Positions 42,300 through 50,959 of a DNA stretch of 64,000 nt are shown here, piece by piece. Source of the stretch: Aquabacterium sp. (lineage in GTDB: Bacteria > Pseudomonadota > Gammaproteobacteria > Burkholderiales > Burkholderiaceae_C); contig JAURXM010000026.1 in the NCBI GenBank assembly GCA_030654395.1, forward strand, positions 94,285 through 158,284, in the 5' to 3' direction. The translations under genes and the position numbers were made by a program. The first letter of the stretch is position 1. Each line of letters begins with the position of its first letter. A model generated the notes under the pieces. The model made no database searches. It had not been told where the DNA came from and saw only the letters and a program-made list of their open reading frames with translations.

Positions 42300-43133
42300 T
42301 CAGGCAACCGCCTGGCCTACATCGGCAACGACGTTCAGCGTCAACTCACGCACATCGAGCAAGCCCAACTCGGTTTGATCGGTGGTCAACAGGCGTTGCC
42401 CCAAGCCGCTGTACTGCCCCGGCGAGGTCTCCAGCCAGTCCGTGCGACGCGACAACTTCAACAGATTGTTGGCATCGTCCGGCAAAGCGGCGTAGCGTGT
42501 GGGCACCAAAGCCACTGCGCCACCACCATTGGCAAAGGTCAGGCTGGCAGGCAACCAAACCATGTCGCGCAGGTCAGCTGGGGCCTCAAAGACGATCTTG
42601 GATACCGATGCAAAGGGCAACCAACCATAGCGTCCATTGATGATCACCTCCAGCACGGGGCCCAAGCGCGCATCGGCATCTGCCACCCACTCAAACGCTT
42701 GGCCATTGAGCTGCCCACTGGTGGCGGGCGCAGCCACCAACGCCTGTTCACGCAGGTGCTGGGCCAAAGCGTGGTCGCCCCGTGCATCAGCCTGTAAGGC
42801 CTCCACCAGATTGGCCACCCATGCTTGGGGCTGACCAAAGACGATGGGCGTGGTCTGGCCCCTGAACACAGCCTCACGGATGACCTCGCACTGCAAGGCC
42901 TCACGGTAGGTGCTGACCATGGCCAAGGCGCCCGCATCCAGTTCGCCGCACACATTAAGCTGCGTCAAGGCGCGCGTCCACTGCATGTCCACAGCCAACA
43001 GCTGAAACAGAAAAATACGCAGTTTGGGGTCAGCCGGTTGCGCGCGCACACCAGCCTGTAAATAGTCCATCGCCAAGTCAATATCGGCCATGGCAAGGGC
43101 ACGCTCTGCTGCTTCAACCGTCAGGCTTTTCAT
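42300..43133 (-). CDS. tagJ: TagJ (ImpE/SciE-like) accessory protein
   Basis: A 277-residue protein of the TagJ family, with TPR-like helices at the N-terminus (AERALAMADIDLAMDYLQAGVRA-type) and the C-terminal ImpE domain (GRYGWLPFASVSKI, DMVWLPASLTF, PTRYAAL). In other species TagJ binds the TssB sheath protein and aids ClpV. It lies between hcp and tssE, as in many T6SS loci. Confidence 0.93.
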   Translation of the reverse strand: MKSLTVEAAERALAMADIDLAMDYLQAGVRAQPADPKLRIFLFQLLAVDMQWTRALTQLNVCGELDAGALAMVSTYREALQCEVIREAVFRGQTTPIVFGQPQAWVANLVEALQADARGDHALAQHLREQALVAAPATSGQLNGQAFEWVADADARLGPVLEVIINGRYGWLPFASVSKIVFEAPADLRDMVWLPASLTFANGGGAVALVPTRYAALPDDANNLLKLSRRTDWLETSPGQYSGLGQRLLTTDQTELGLLDVRELTLNVVADVGQAVA

Positions 43134-43153
43134 GGTGAGCTGTCCTCAGGTGA

Positions 43154-43642
43154 TCACGCTGGGGTGATTTCGGTCTCGAACGTGGTGGCCCCGCCGCTGC
43201 CACCGCTGCTGGTCTGGGGTTGGTACTGCACGTTGACTTTGAAAAAGGCGATGCGCAACTCTTCTTGCAGTTCGCACGAACCATCGCTTACCGAGCCTAC
43301 GGAGTGAGACATCAGCCGCGCTTTCTCGATGGTGATTTTGAGATAGTCCACCGCAGACTCACCACCGGCTTTGCGCACGCTGAGCGTGATTTTTTTTAGC
43401 GGCTCATTGGCCCGCAAGGCCGACATCAGTGCTGTCGATGCACGGTCAACGCGTTTACGCACCACCAGCTCTTGCAAAGTGGTGCGGGCCTGGGCGCCGC
43501 CAAACGACGCCGCAGAGACGTCCATGCCCCAGTTCCACCCAAGCACCTCGATTTCGTCGACGTGGCTGAGATCGGTCGATTCGCCCTTGATCGGCCCCTG
43601 ACGGGTGCCTTCGATCTTGAGGAACATATCGGCAAGGGCCAT
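43154..43642 (-). CDS. hcp: Hcp (TssD) tube protein, copy 1
   Basis: A 162-residue Hcp-type tube protein: early MFLKIEGTRQGPIKGES, central LQELVVRKRVDRASTALMSAL and late LRIAFFKVNVQYQPQ. It shares the fold with the neighbouring copy (43649-44134) but has diverged, with a longer N-terminal loop and an extended Gly/Ser tail. One copy may form the tube and the other carry specific cargo. It is 6 bp after the other copy. Confidence 0.94.
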   Translation of the reverse strand: MALADMFLKIEGTRQGPIKGESTDLSHVDEIEVLGWNWGMDVSAASFGGAQARTTLQELVVRKRVDRASTALMSALRANEPLKKITLSVRKAGGESAVDYLKITIEKARLMSHSVGSVSDGSCELQEELRIAFFKVNVQYQPQTSSGGSGGATTFETEITPA

Positions 43643-43648
43643 GGCGGA

Positions 43649-44134
43649 TCAACCCTGTGCTTTGTTGGCTGGGATGTCCCACGCGGCGGTGCTGGTCGCG
43701 CCTGCGCCGCCGGTATCAGCCTGGACCGTGTACTCGACTTTGAACTTGGCGAAATTAAGCACCACGTTTTCCGTCAAGCGGTCTTCTCCACCTGAACCAC
43801 CGGTTTGCACCGACGATACGAGCACTTCATTGAGCGTGATCTTGATGTACTCAAGGGGTGTCTCACCGGCCTTGCGAACAGTCAGCTTGACTTCCTTGAT
43901 GTGTGTGCCCTTGCAGGCCGCCACCATCAGTGCGGTCGACGATGAGTCAACCCACTTGGTCAAAGACAGATCTTGCACATTGACCTTGCCAGCGCCACCG
44001 CCACCGCCCGTGTGGGTCGTGCCGGATTGGCTCAAGCCCCAGCTCCACGCCAGCACGTCGATCTCTTGCTTGTGCTTGTCGTCTTTTGATTCGCCCTTGA
44101 TATCACCAATCTTGATGAACATGTCTACGGCCAT
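43649..44134 (-). CDS. hcp: Hcp (TssD) tube protein, copy 2
   Basis: A 161-residue Hcp: MFIKIGDIKGES at the start, VQDLSLTKWVDSSSTALM in the middle and LNFAKFKVEYTVQ near the end. It has a strong GGAG ribosome binding site and is the first gene after the tssC stop, behind a stable hairpin (44185-44217), so it may be the highly expressed tube subunit. Proteins of this type are both machine part and secreted product. Confidence 0.96.
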   Translation of the reverse strand: MAVDMFIKIGDIKGESKDDKHKQEIDVLAWSWGLSQSGTTHTGGGGGAGKVNVQDLSLTKWVDSSSTALMVAACKGTHIKEVKLTVRKAGETPLEYIKITLNEVLVSSVQTGGSGGEDRLTENVVLNFAKFKVEYTVQADTGGAGATSTAAWDIPANKAQG

Positions 44135-44184
44135 GATATTGCTCCAGTTCTAGAACCCACGAGGTATTGAGTGCCGGTAAAACA

Positions 44185-44217
44185 CGGCGAGATGGTGGGG
44201 TCAACACCCTCTCGCCG
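44185..44217 (-). terminator. strong hairpin between tssC and hcp (partial terminator or mRNA processing element)
   Basis: On the - strand CGGCGAGA pairs with TCTCGCCG (8 bp) and an inner GGTG pairs with CACC, with a 7-nt loop and one mismatch. Only TGTTTTA follows, so it would be a weak terminator at best. It could reduce read-through from tssC or protect the 5' end of an abundant hcp transcript. It lies in the 111 bp gap between the two genes. Confidence 0.45.
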
Positions 44218-44245
44218 CCGACGTGATGAAAAAACGGATGCCTGA

Positions 44246-45745
44246 TCAGGCCGTCTTTTGCGATGGCAACTTGGAGACCAAACGCAACGAGACAGTCAGG
44301 CCTTCGAGTTGGTAGTGCGGGCGCAAGAAGAACTTCGAGGTGTAGTACCCCGGATTGCCTTCCACGTCCTCCACAATCACTTCAGCGGCTGCCAATGGGC
44401 GGCGCGCCTTGGTGTCTTCTGACGAATGGGCAGGATCCCCATCGACGTAGTTCATGATCCAGTCTTGCAACCAACGCTGGACTTCATCGCGCTCTTTGAA
44501 CGAGCCGATCTTGTCCCGCACGATGCACTTGAGGTAATGCGCAAAGCGGCATGTCGCGAACAGGTAGGGCAAGCGCGCTGCCAAGTTGGCGTTAGACGTC
44601 GCATCAGGGTCGTCGTACTCAGCGGGCTTTTGCAGGGACTGCGCCCCAATGAACGCGGCAAAGTCAGAGTTCTTTTTGTGCACCAAAGGCATGAAGCCAT
44701 TTCTGGCCAGCTCTGCCTCACGGCGGTCGCTGATGGCGATCTCTGTTGGGCACTTCATGTCGACGCCGCCATCATCGGTCGGGAAGGTGTGCGTTGGCAA
44801 ACCCTCGACAGCACCACCGGACTCGATGCCTCGGATGCGCGAGCACCAGCCGTACTCTTTGAAAGAGCGGTTGATGTTGACCGCCATGGCATAGGCAGAG
44901 TTGGCCCACGCGTATTTGTCGTGCTGAGCACCGGCTGTGTCTTCTTCAAAATCGAAGGCTTCGACCGGGTTGGTGCGGGCGCCATAGGGTTGCCGCGCCA
45001 AGAAGCGAGGCATGGCCAAACCGATGTAACGGGCGTCGTCGGACTCGCGCAGTGAGCGCCACGCAGCGTACTCAGGTGTGGTGAAGATTTTGGTCAGGTC
45101 ACGCGGGTTGGCCAGCTCTTGCCACGACTCAAACTGCATCAAGCCAGGGTTGGCAGCAGACAAAAACGGCGTGTGTGCAGCGGCGCTGACTTTGGCCATC
45201 TCACCCAACCACTCCACGTCAGGAGGCGTATGGTCGAAGTAGTAATCGCCCACCAAACAGCCGAAGGGCTCGCCGCCGAATTGGCCATACTCTTCTTCGT
45301 AGATCTTCTTGAACAGCGGGCTTTGATCCCACGCCGTGCCCTTGAATTTCTTGAGCGTTTTGCCCACTTCAACCTTGGAGATATTGAAGACACGGATCTT
45401 CAGCATCTCGTCGGTTTCGGTGTTGTTGACCAAGTAGCTCAAGCCGCGCCATGCGCTCTCAAGTTGCTGGAACTCGGCGTGGTGCAGCACCTTGTTGACT
45501 TGTTCAGACAGCTTCTCGTCGAGTGCGGCGATCATGGCTTCGATCGAAGCCACCACATCGCTGCCGATCAGTGTGGTTTGGGACAAGGCCTGCTGGGCCA
45601 AGGTCAAGACTGCTTGCTCGACGGCAGACTTGGCGCCGTCGTTTTGAGGCTTGAACTCTTTATTGAGCAGGGAGGCAAAATCGCCGCCTTGGTACTGAAC
45701 GCCTTCTAACGCGGCGCTGTGTGCTTGAGCTTGTGCTTCAGACAT
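44246..45745 (-). CDS. tssC: TssC sheath protein, large subunit
   Basis: A 499-residue contractile sheath subunit. Family motifs: HAEFQQLESAWRGL, YEEEYGQFGGEPFG, FLSAANPGLM, FMPLVHKKNSDFAAFIGAQS and a C-terminal FFLRPHYQLEGL. ATG 45745 has a GGAG site; the open frame upstream runs into tssB. It assembles with TssB around the Hcp tube. It is 13 bp after tssB. Confidence 0.98.
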   Translation of the reverse strand: MSEAQAQAHSAALEGVQYQGGDFASLLNKEFKPQNDGAKSAVEQAVLTLAQQALSQTTLIGSDVVASIEAMIAALDEKLSEQVNKVLHHAEFQQLESAWRGLSYLVNNTETDEMLKIRVFNISKVEVGKTLKKFKGTAWDQSPLFKKIYEEEYGQFGGEPFGCLVGDYYFDHTPPDVEWLGEMAKVSAAAHTPFLSAANPGLMQFESWQELANPRDLTKIFTTPEYAAWRSLRESDDARYIGLAMPRFLARQPYGARTNPVEAFDFEEDTAGAQHDKYAWANSAYAMAVNINRSFKEYGWCSRIRGIESGGAVEGLPTHTFPTDDGGVDMKCPTEIAISDRREAELARNGFMPLVHKKNSDFAAFIGAQSLQKPAEYDDPDATSNANLAARLPYLFATCRFAHYLKCIVRDKIGSFKERDEVQRWLQDWIMNYVDGDPAHSSEDTKARRPLAAAEVIVEDVEGNPGYYTSKFFLRPHYQLEGLTVSLRLVSKLPSQKTA

Positions 45746-45758
45746 GGGTTCTCCGTCC

Positions 45759-46262
45759 TTATTGGCTGTCGGCTGGCTTCTTGGAAGCCACCAGCGAGTT
45801 GAGCAAAGCCGGGTCTTGCAAGACCTTGGCCAACAACTCCTCTGCACCTGTCTTGCCATCCATGTACGTGATCAGGTTGGACAGTTGCTGACGCGCTTCG
45901 AGCAACTTGCTCAAGCCATCGACCTTGGCCGCGATGGCCGCAGGAGAGAAGTCATCCATGCTCTCGAACGTCAGGTCGATCGCCAAATTGCCTTCACCCG
46001 TGAGGGTGTTGGGCACCTGAAAGGCCACGCGCGGCTTCATCGACTTCATGCGGGCATCGAAGTTATCGACGTCGAAGTCAAGGAATTTGCGGTCGGCAAC
46101 CGCGGCCAATGGCTCTGCTGGCTTACCAGACAGATCGGACAACACGCCCATCACGAAGGGCAGTTGCACTTTCTTCTCGGCGCCATAGAGCTCGACGTCG
46201 TACTCAATTTGCACACGGGGTGCGCGGTTACGGGCAATGAATTTTTGACTGCTGGTGGCCAT
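45759..46262 (-). CDS. tssB: TssB sheath protein, small subunit
   Basis: A 167-residue partner of TssC: RNRAPRVQIEYDVELYGAEKK near the start, PFVMGVLSDLSGKP and FESMDDFSPAAIAAKV. It contains the region expected to bind ClpV. It follows tssA by 24 bp and precedes tssC. Confidence 0.97.
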   Translation of the reverse strand: MATSSQKFIARNRAPRVQIEYDVELYGAEKKVQLPFVMGVLSDLSGKPAEPLAAVADRKFLDFDVDNFDARMKSMKPRVAFQVPNTLTGEGNLAIDLTFESMDDFSPAAIAAKVDGLSKLLEARQQLSNLITYMDGKTGAEELLAKVLQDPALLNSLVASKKPADSQ

Positions 46263-46286
46263 AGGTCGCTCCTGGGTCGTTGGGTT

Positions 46287-47300
46287 TTACTGATCGGCTG
46301 GCACACCGGCCAGCTTCGCAATTTGATCGATGCCGTCCGGAACAAGGTCGCGGATGATGTCGAGAAAGTTTTTACTCATCAAGCGTTGCCCGCGCCGAAT
46401 CAAGAGCGGTGCGGGGTTCGATGGTTCGTTGAGTTCAAGCCATTGGCAGACCTTGTCGATCGCCGCGATCGCGTCTTCTCGGCTGCGGATCGCGCCTGCA
46501 GGAGCCGATACACCCACCACAGCCGAAGCAGTACCGTGAGGCGCGTCATCAGCCACAGCGTGGCTGGCTCCGCCATCTGCAACCTGACTGGCCGCATCCA
46601 CAATGGTTTGCAGCAGCATGCGCAGAGGGCGAAACTCAGGGCCCGATGTGCTGGCACGGTCGGTGATGATTTTGTCGATGGCATTAACCGTGTCAACCAA
46701 GCTGAGCAAACTGACCGCCAAACCTGCTTGCTGCGCCTCGGCGTCGCGCATGGCTTGGGCGATACCGGCCATCGGGATGACCGCCTCACCCCCATGCGGC
46801 ACCACCTTGCCCGATGCCAACTCACATTCACGACCTGTGATCCCACCACGCCCAGCCAACAACGGCGCCTTGCGGACATCGGCCAAGAAGGCTGCGCCAT
46901 CCACCAAAGGAGCCAGCGCATTGAGGCGCATGGTCGGGTCATTGTGGTCATCGGCATCCAGTAGCGGGTGGACGTGATCCCAGTGCTGACTCAGCAGCCC
47001 TTCAATCAGACGCAAACCTTCTGCAGCCGCAGCCAAGCCTTGCAAGCGTGTGGACGCACGCAACAGGTGCACAGCGACACGCAGGTCGCGTGTGCGCATG
47101 GCCAGCGCTTGCGACAAAGACTGCACCTTGCGCCAGTCGGGCTCTTCGGCGGCAATGATGGTGTCGCCAAACTGCTGCTCAGCCTTGCCGCGCGCAGCTT
47201 CTTCCAACGCCAAAAAGGCGCTGTCATATTCCAGGTCAGGCCCGCACGGGTCACCTTGTGCAAGTGGCGCGAGGAGGGCGTCGACATCAATCACGGCCAT
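46287..47300 (-). CDS. tssA: TssA T6SS cap/baseplate-associated protein
   Basis: A 337-residue TssA with the ImpA N-terminal domain: LLAPLAQGDPCGPDLEYDS at the start, EPDWRKVQSLSQALAMRTRDLRVAV and LLSQHWDHVHPLLDADD. The C-terminal part has WLELNEPSNPAPLLIRRGQRL, the short TssA tail type. ATG 47300 is preferred because it begins at the conserved N-terminus. It is the first gene of the core T6SS - strand unit; the 92 bp in front of it may hold the promoter, though I saw no clear one. Confidence 0.95.
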   Translation of the reverse strand: MAVIDVDALLAPLAQGDPCGPDLEYDSAFLALEEAARGKAEQQFGDTIIAAEEPDWRKVQSLSQALAMRTRDLRVAVHLLRASTRLQGLAAAAEGLRLIEGLLSQHWDHVHPLLDADDHNDPTMRLNALAPLVDGAAFLADVRKAPLLAGRGGITGRECELASGKVVPHGGEAVIPMAGIAQAMRDAEAQQAGLAVSLLSLVDTVNAIDKIITDRASTSGPEFRPLRMLLQTIVDAASQVADGGASHAVADDAPHGTASAVVGVSAPAGAIRSREDAIAAIDKVCQWLELNEPSNPAPLLIRRGQRLMSKNFLDIIRDLVPDGIDQIAKLAGVPADQ

Positions 47301-47392
47301 GTTATTTCCAGAATGCTCTGTGCTTTGTCTAGGACTGACGTGCACTGTAGGGATGACCGCAGGCCGTCACACCTGCCAAAAGTCATGTCCTC

Positions 47393-50300
47393 TTAGAACG
47401 CCGCGCAACTGCTGTCAGCACGCACGCCGGAGCAATTGCTCAACTGCGCGCCACGGCGCACCTTGAGCCACTCTTGCGATATCGGCTCGACATTGGTCTC
47501 CAGCCCCTGGCCACCGCCTGCCGTGTTGGCTGCGGTACAGACCTGTAGCCGCGACAGCAAGCCGTGCACGTAGACGTCGGTGCGCAACTCACTCAGCGCA
47601 TCGGGGCCCTCAAATGGCCGGGGTGGCCGATTGGGTTCGGGCGGAAGCGTGTCGGGTCGTTGGATGCTCTCGCCCACCATCACGATGCTCAAGGCCTGAA
47701 AGCCCCCCCCTTCCGCGCTGTCATAAGCCACGATGCCATCGACAGACTGCGTTGTAGCCGCCGTTTGAGCTGCCACAGGTGCACTGGCCAAGCCGCTGAA
47801 GCTCAGACTCTTGATCCGGTTGGCCGCGTTGTTGAGCTGAACCAAAGCAGGTTCTGTGGCGATGATGTTCAACTTATCCACGTTGATGGCACCGCTTTGG
47901 GTGACCTTGCCTGAGGTCAACAAACTGAGGCTGCGGATCTGGCTCGTTTGCTCGCCCAGCTCAATGCCTGCTGCGTTGTCGCCCTGATTTTGCAAGGTGA
48001 TCGCACCAGCGCCATTGAGCGCACCATCGGCCACGCTGATCAAACCGGTTTGCTCACTAGAGCCAATCACCACGCCCATCGCCGTTGAGATGCTGGGGTT
48101 GACGGCCGCGTTAAACCACCCAGGGTTGACGATGAAGTTGGTGAGCAAACCACCCGCATCGGCCCCGACACGGGTGATGGTATCGCGGTGGTTGACCATT
48201 TGGCCGTCCTCGCCAACACCCATTGGCCTGATGTTCAGGCGCCCACTGGTGTGCCACTTCGGCAAGCTCGTACCCAATCCCAAGTCCAAGGCCTGCACGG
48301 CTAGGGCATCGGCGCTGGCGCCCACCACCACGTCGGCAACCGAGGCCAAACTGGGGCCTGCTTCGTCATGCAAGGCGATGCCTGGTGTACCCGCCGTGAC
48401 CTGCAGCCCCGGCGCGGTCGACTCCACAGACTGGCCCACCAGCGTCAGCAGTGGTGTTTGCACATCCACACCAGTCCCACCGCCCGAGGTCGTGACGGTC
48501 AAGCCGTTGATGCGCAAACCTACGGCATCGGCCAAAAGTCCACCGCGTGCACGGCCCAAGATCGTGGCCCGCCCTTGCCCCATATTGATGGTCACGGCAG
48601 GACCAATATCAACCCCCACAGCTTGGCCTACAGCCCCGCCAACACCCGCCACACCGGTGATCGCGACCGTACCGGTGTCGGTATGGATGGCTGTGTTGCT
48701 CACGCGGACACCCGTGGCCGTGCTGCTGTTGCCCAATATGCTGATGTTGCGACCCGTGATGTCCGCTTGGTCAATGGTGACGCCATTTTGTGTGGCACCG
48801 CCCGCACCTTTGATCACAATGTCCCCACGGGAGGCAGCATCCCGTGTATCAAGCACAACCCCTGTCAGGTGGACACCAGCTTGCTGGTTCGCGGGTGCAG
48901 CGCCGAAATCAGGCCCCGTCGTTTGGGCCCCGGCCAACAGCAAATCACCACCATGGGTTTGAATGGTGACCGGCGCATCGCTGGCTGCGGTCACGGCTTG
49001 CGCCTGCAAGCGCAAATTTGTCAAAGGCAAAATGGCAGGCACGTTGAGCAAGCGTTGCCCAGCCACGATCAAACTACCCTGACCATTGCCATCCGCATCA
49101 GCCACCACGGTCACGTTGAGCTTGCTTTGGGTCGAAGCGATGGTCGTGCCCGCACCCACGACGACATCCCCCTGAGACTGCAACACCAACTGGTTGCCGC
49201 CTGCACCTTGGGTTTGGATGATTTGTGTGCCTGCTTCAACGATCAGGTTGCGGCCAACTACAGCGGCATCACTGTTGTAGGTCGTCAAGCCGACCGATGC
49301 ACCACTGTTGAGTACGCCCACCACGTCTTGCTCATTGACATAGCTACCCGGCGCGTCTGGGGTGTAAGAGCCCTCACCGGCGACACCTTGCTGTATGGCC
49401 TTACCCACGGTGATGTCAGGCGAGTAGAGTGACCAAGACCCTCCCTCACCGCCAAGGGCGCGTGCGTTGACCTGGATGCTACCCAGCAAAGTTTTGAACA
49501 GGCCACCCTCCACGCCGGGCACGTTCAAACGGGTGATCACCGCAGGGGCCAGCGTCTCCACCGTGCCACCGTTGCCGCCTTTGACACCACCGCGTGCTTG
49601 CGCCACGCCATAGAACTCAAGCACGCCAAAACCTGTTCGTGCTTGGGCTTCGCTGTTGTTGGCAGATTGATCAAACAAGGTCGCCATCACAATTTTGCCG
49701 CCGTTGCCGGTCTCAGTAGCGTCTGCGGACAGGGTGCTATTTTCTGACCCATAGATCCAGTGCGGCTGTATGGATTCGCCCTCTTTCGGCTCACCGTCGT
49801 GCAGAGCCGTGTTGCCATTGAGCTCGATCAGGCCGCCGCCAGATGGACCGTCCGCGCGCAAGACAGAGGGCGATTCAGCATCGCCCAACAGCAAGATGTT
49901 TTCTGCTGACAGGCGGATGTGGCCAGCCTGGGTCGATGAGCTAAGTGCACTCACATCGACCAGGCCATGGTTCATCACATAGCTGCCCACGCCCTGGGCC
50001 AGCAGGCGCGCGCTGCCAGAATGTGCTTTGATGACACCGTTGTTGATGACGCCACTGGATTGATTCAAATTCACGTTGGACGAGGGTGACGACACGCCCT
50101 CAAAAAAGCGATTGCTGCCTGATTGATCACCCGCCGCTACCAAATTGACCGTGCCATTGGGTGCGTCGATCACCCCCTCATGAAGCACCACACGTGTAGT
50201 TGGGTTGGCGCCCTGGTCATAAGCAGACAAGGTGATGAAGCCGCTGTCACCAATGTCCACTGTGGCCGACCCCACTGCGGCCAAACTGATCTGACCGCCG

Positions 50301-50944
50301 TTGCTCAGCTTGAGTGCGCCTGCGTTGCGGACGTTATCGCCAATCAACAAAATACTGCCACCATCGGTCGCCGTGAGTGTGGCACCTTGGTCAATCTCCA
50401 CGATCGATTCGCCATAACCACCATAGCCGACCCCCACATCGAACACGACGTGCTGCCCATCCATGAAGGCTTGGTAATTGTTGTCTATCAAAGATGACTT
50501 CAAATCCAAAGCCGACAAGACCACGCTGGCCCCTGTGATGACAGCAGAGCTGCCCACATAGATGCCAAACGGGTTAACCAAAATGAAGTTGTTATTGGCC
50601 GTCAAGTGGCCATTGAGCACACTGCTGTTGCCAAAACCACCTTGACTGCTCACCACACGCACCAAGGTCGTGCTGCCCTTGAGCCCGTTATTGATGAAGG
50701 ACGACAGCGTGCCGATGCTGAAGTTGTTGGCCTCCCAAACTGCGCGCGCACTGGTTTGCGTGGCCGTCATGGTGGTGCCCACGGTAGCGAGTTCAGCCGC
50801 ACCGTTTTTCAGCACCATGCCCGTAGGCAGTGTGGTATCGGCAATGATGGGCGCACCCGCCAAAGCGCCAGAGACACAGCCAGCGCTGATCAAGGCCAGC
50901 ATCAAGGGGCGCAACAGACCATGCGCACAGGGTGGAATCATCAT
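47393..50944 (-). CDS. TpsA-type filamentous haemagglutinin-like secreted adhesin
   Basis: About 1183 residues: a signal peptide (about 1-30), the TPS haemagglutination domain (about 35-270, with NNFILVNPFGIYVG and SVVLSALDL), then a long beta-helix of irregular repeats rich in Gly, Asn and Val. The C-terminus has three Cys, the last two in NCSGVRADSSCAAF, resembling the C-terminal disulfide that tethers HMW1 to its pore. It is exported by the TpsB pore encoded just upstream. Two ATGs and a GTG begin the frame; 50944 fits the AGAGG site. Confidence 0.92.
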   Translation of the reverse strand: MMIPPCAHGLLRPLMLALISAGCVSGALAGAPIIADTTLPTGMVLKNGAAELATVGTTMTATQTSARAVWEANNFSIGTLSSFINNGLKGSTTLVRVVSSQGGFGNSSVLNGHLTANNNFILVNPFGIYVGSSAVITGASVVLSALDLKSSLIDNNYQAFMDGQHVVFDVGVGYGGYGESIVEIDQGATLTATDGGSILLIGDNVRNAGALKLSNGGQISLAAVGSATVDIGDSGFITLSAYDQGANPTTRVVLHEGVIDAPNGTVNLVAAGDQSGSNRFFEGVSSPSSNVNLNQSSGVINNGVIKAHSGSARLLAQGVGSYVMNHGLVDVSALSSSTQAGHIRLSAENILLLGDAESPSVLRADGPSGGGLIELNGNTALHDGEPKEGESIQPHWIYGSENSTLSADATETGNGGKIVMATLFDQSANNSEAQARTGFGVLEFYGVAQARGGVKGGNGGTVETLAPAVITRLNVPGVEGGLFKTLLGSIQVNARALGGEGGSWSLYSPDITVGKAIQQGVAGEGSYTPDAPGSYVNEQDVVGVLNSGASVGLTTYNSDAAVVGRNLIVEAGTQIIQTQGAGGNQLVLQSQGDVVVGAGTTIASTQSKLNVTVVADADGNGQGSLIVAGQRLLNVPAILPLTNLRLQAQAVTAASDAPVTIQTHGGDLLLAGAQTTGPDFGAAPANQQAGVHLTGVVLDTRDAASRGDIVIKGAGGATQNGVTIDQADITGRNISILGNSSTATGVRVSNTAIHTDTGTVAITGVAGVGGAVGQAVGVDIGPAVTINMGQGRATILGRARGGLLADAVGLRINGLTVTTSGGGTGVDVQTPLLTLVGQSVESTAPGLQVTAGTPGIALHDEAGPSLASVADVVVGASADALAVQALDLGLGTSLPKWHTSGRLNIRPMGVGEDGQMVNHRDTITRVGADAGGLLTNFIVNPGWFNAAVNPSISTAMGVVIGSSEQTGLISVADGALNGAGAITLQNQGDNAAGIELGEQTSQIRSLSLLTSGKVTQSGAINVDKLNIIATEPALVQLNNAANRIKSLSFSGLASAPVAAQTAATTQSVDGIVAYDSAEGGGFQALSIVMVGESIQRPDTLPPEPNRPPRPFEGPDALSELRTDVYVHGLLSRLQVCTAANTAGGGQGLETNVEPISQEWLKVRRGAQLSNCSGVRADSSCAAF

Positions 50945-50959
50945 CACGAGCCTCTTGGA

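Noticed and set aside
44185..44217. Hairpin as a full rho-independent terminator
   Set aside because: No proper T-run follows on the - strand, so I call it only a partial terminator or processing element.
47301..47392. Sigma-54 promoter (GG-N10-GC type) in front of tssA
   Set aside because: A TGGCAGG word is present but no TTGC follows at the right distance.
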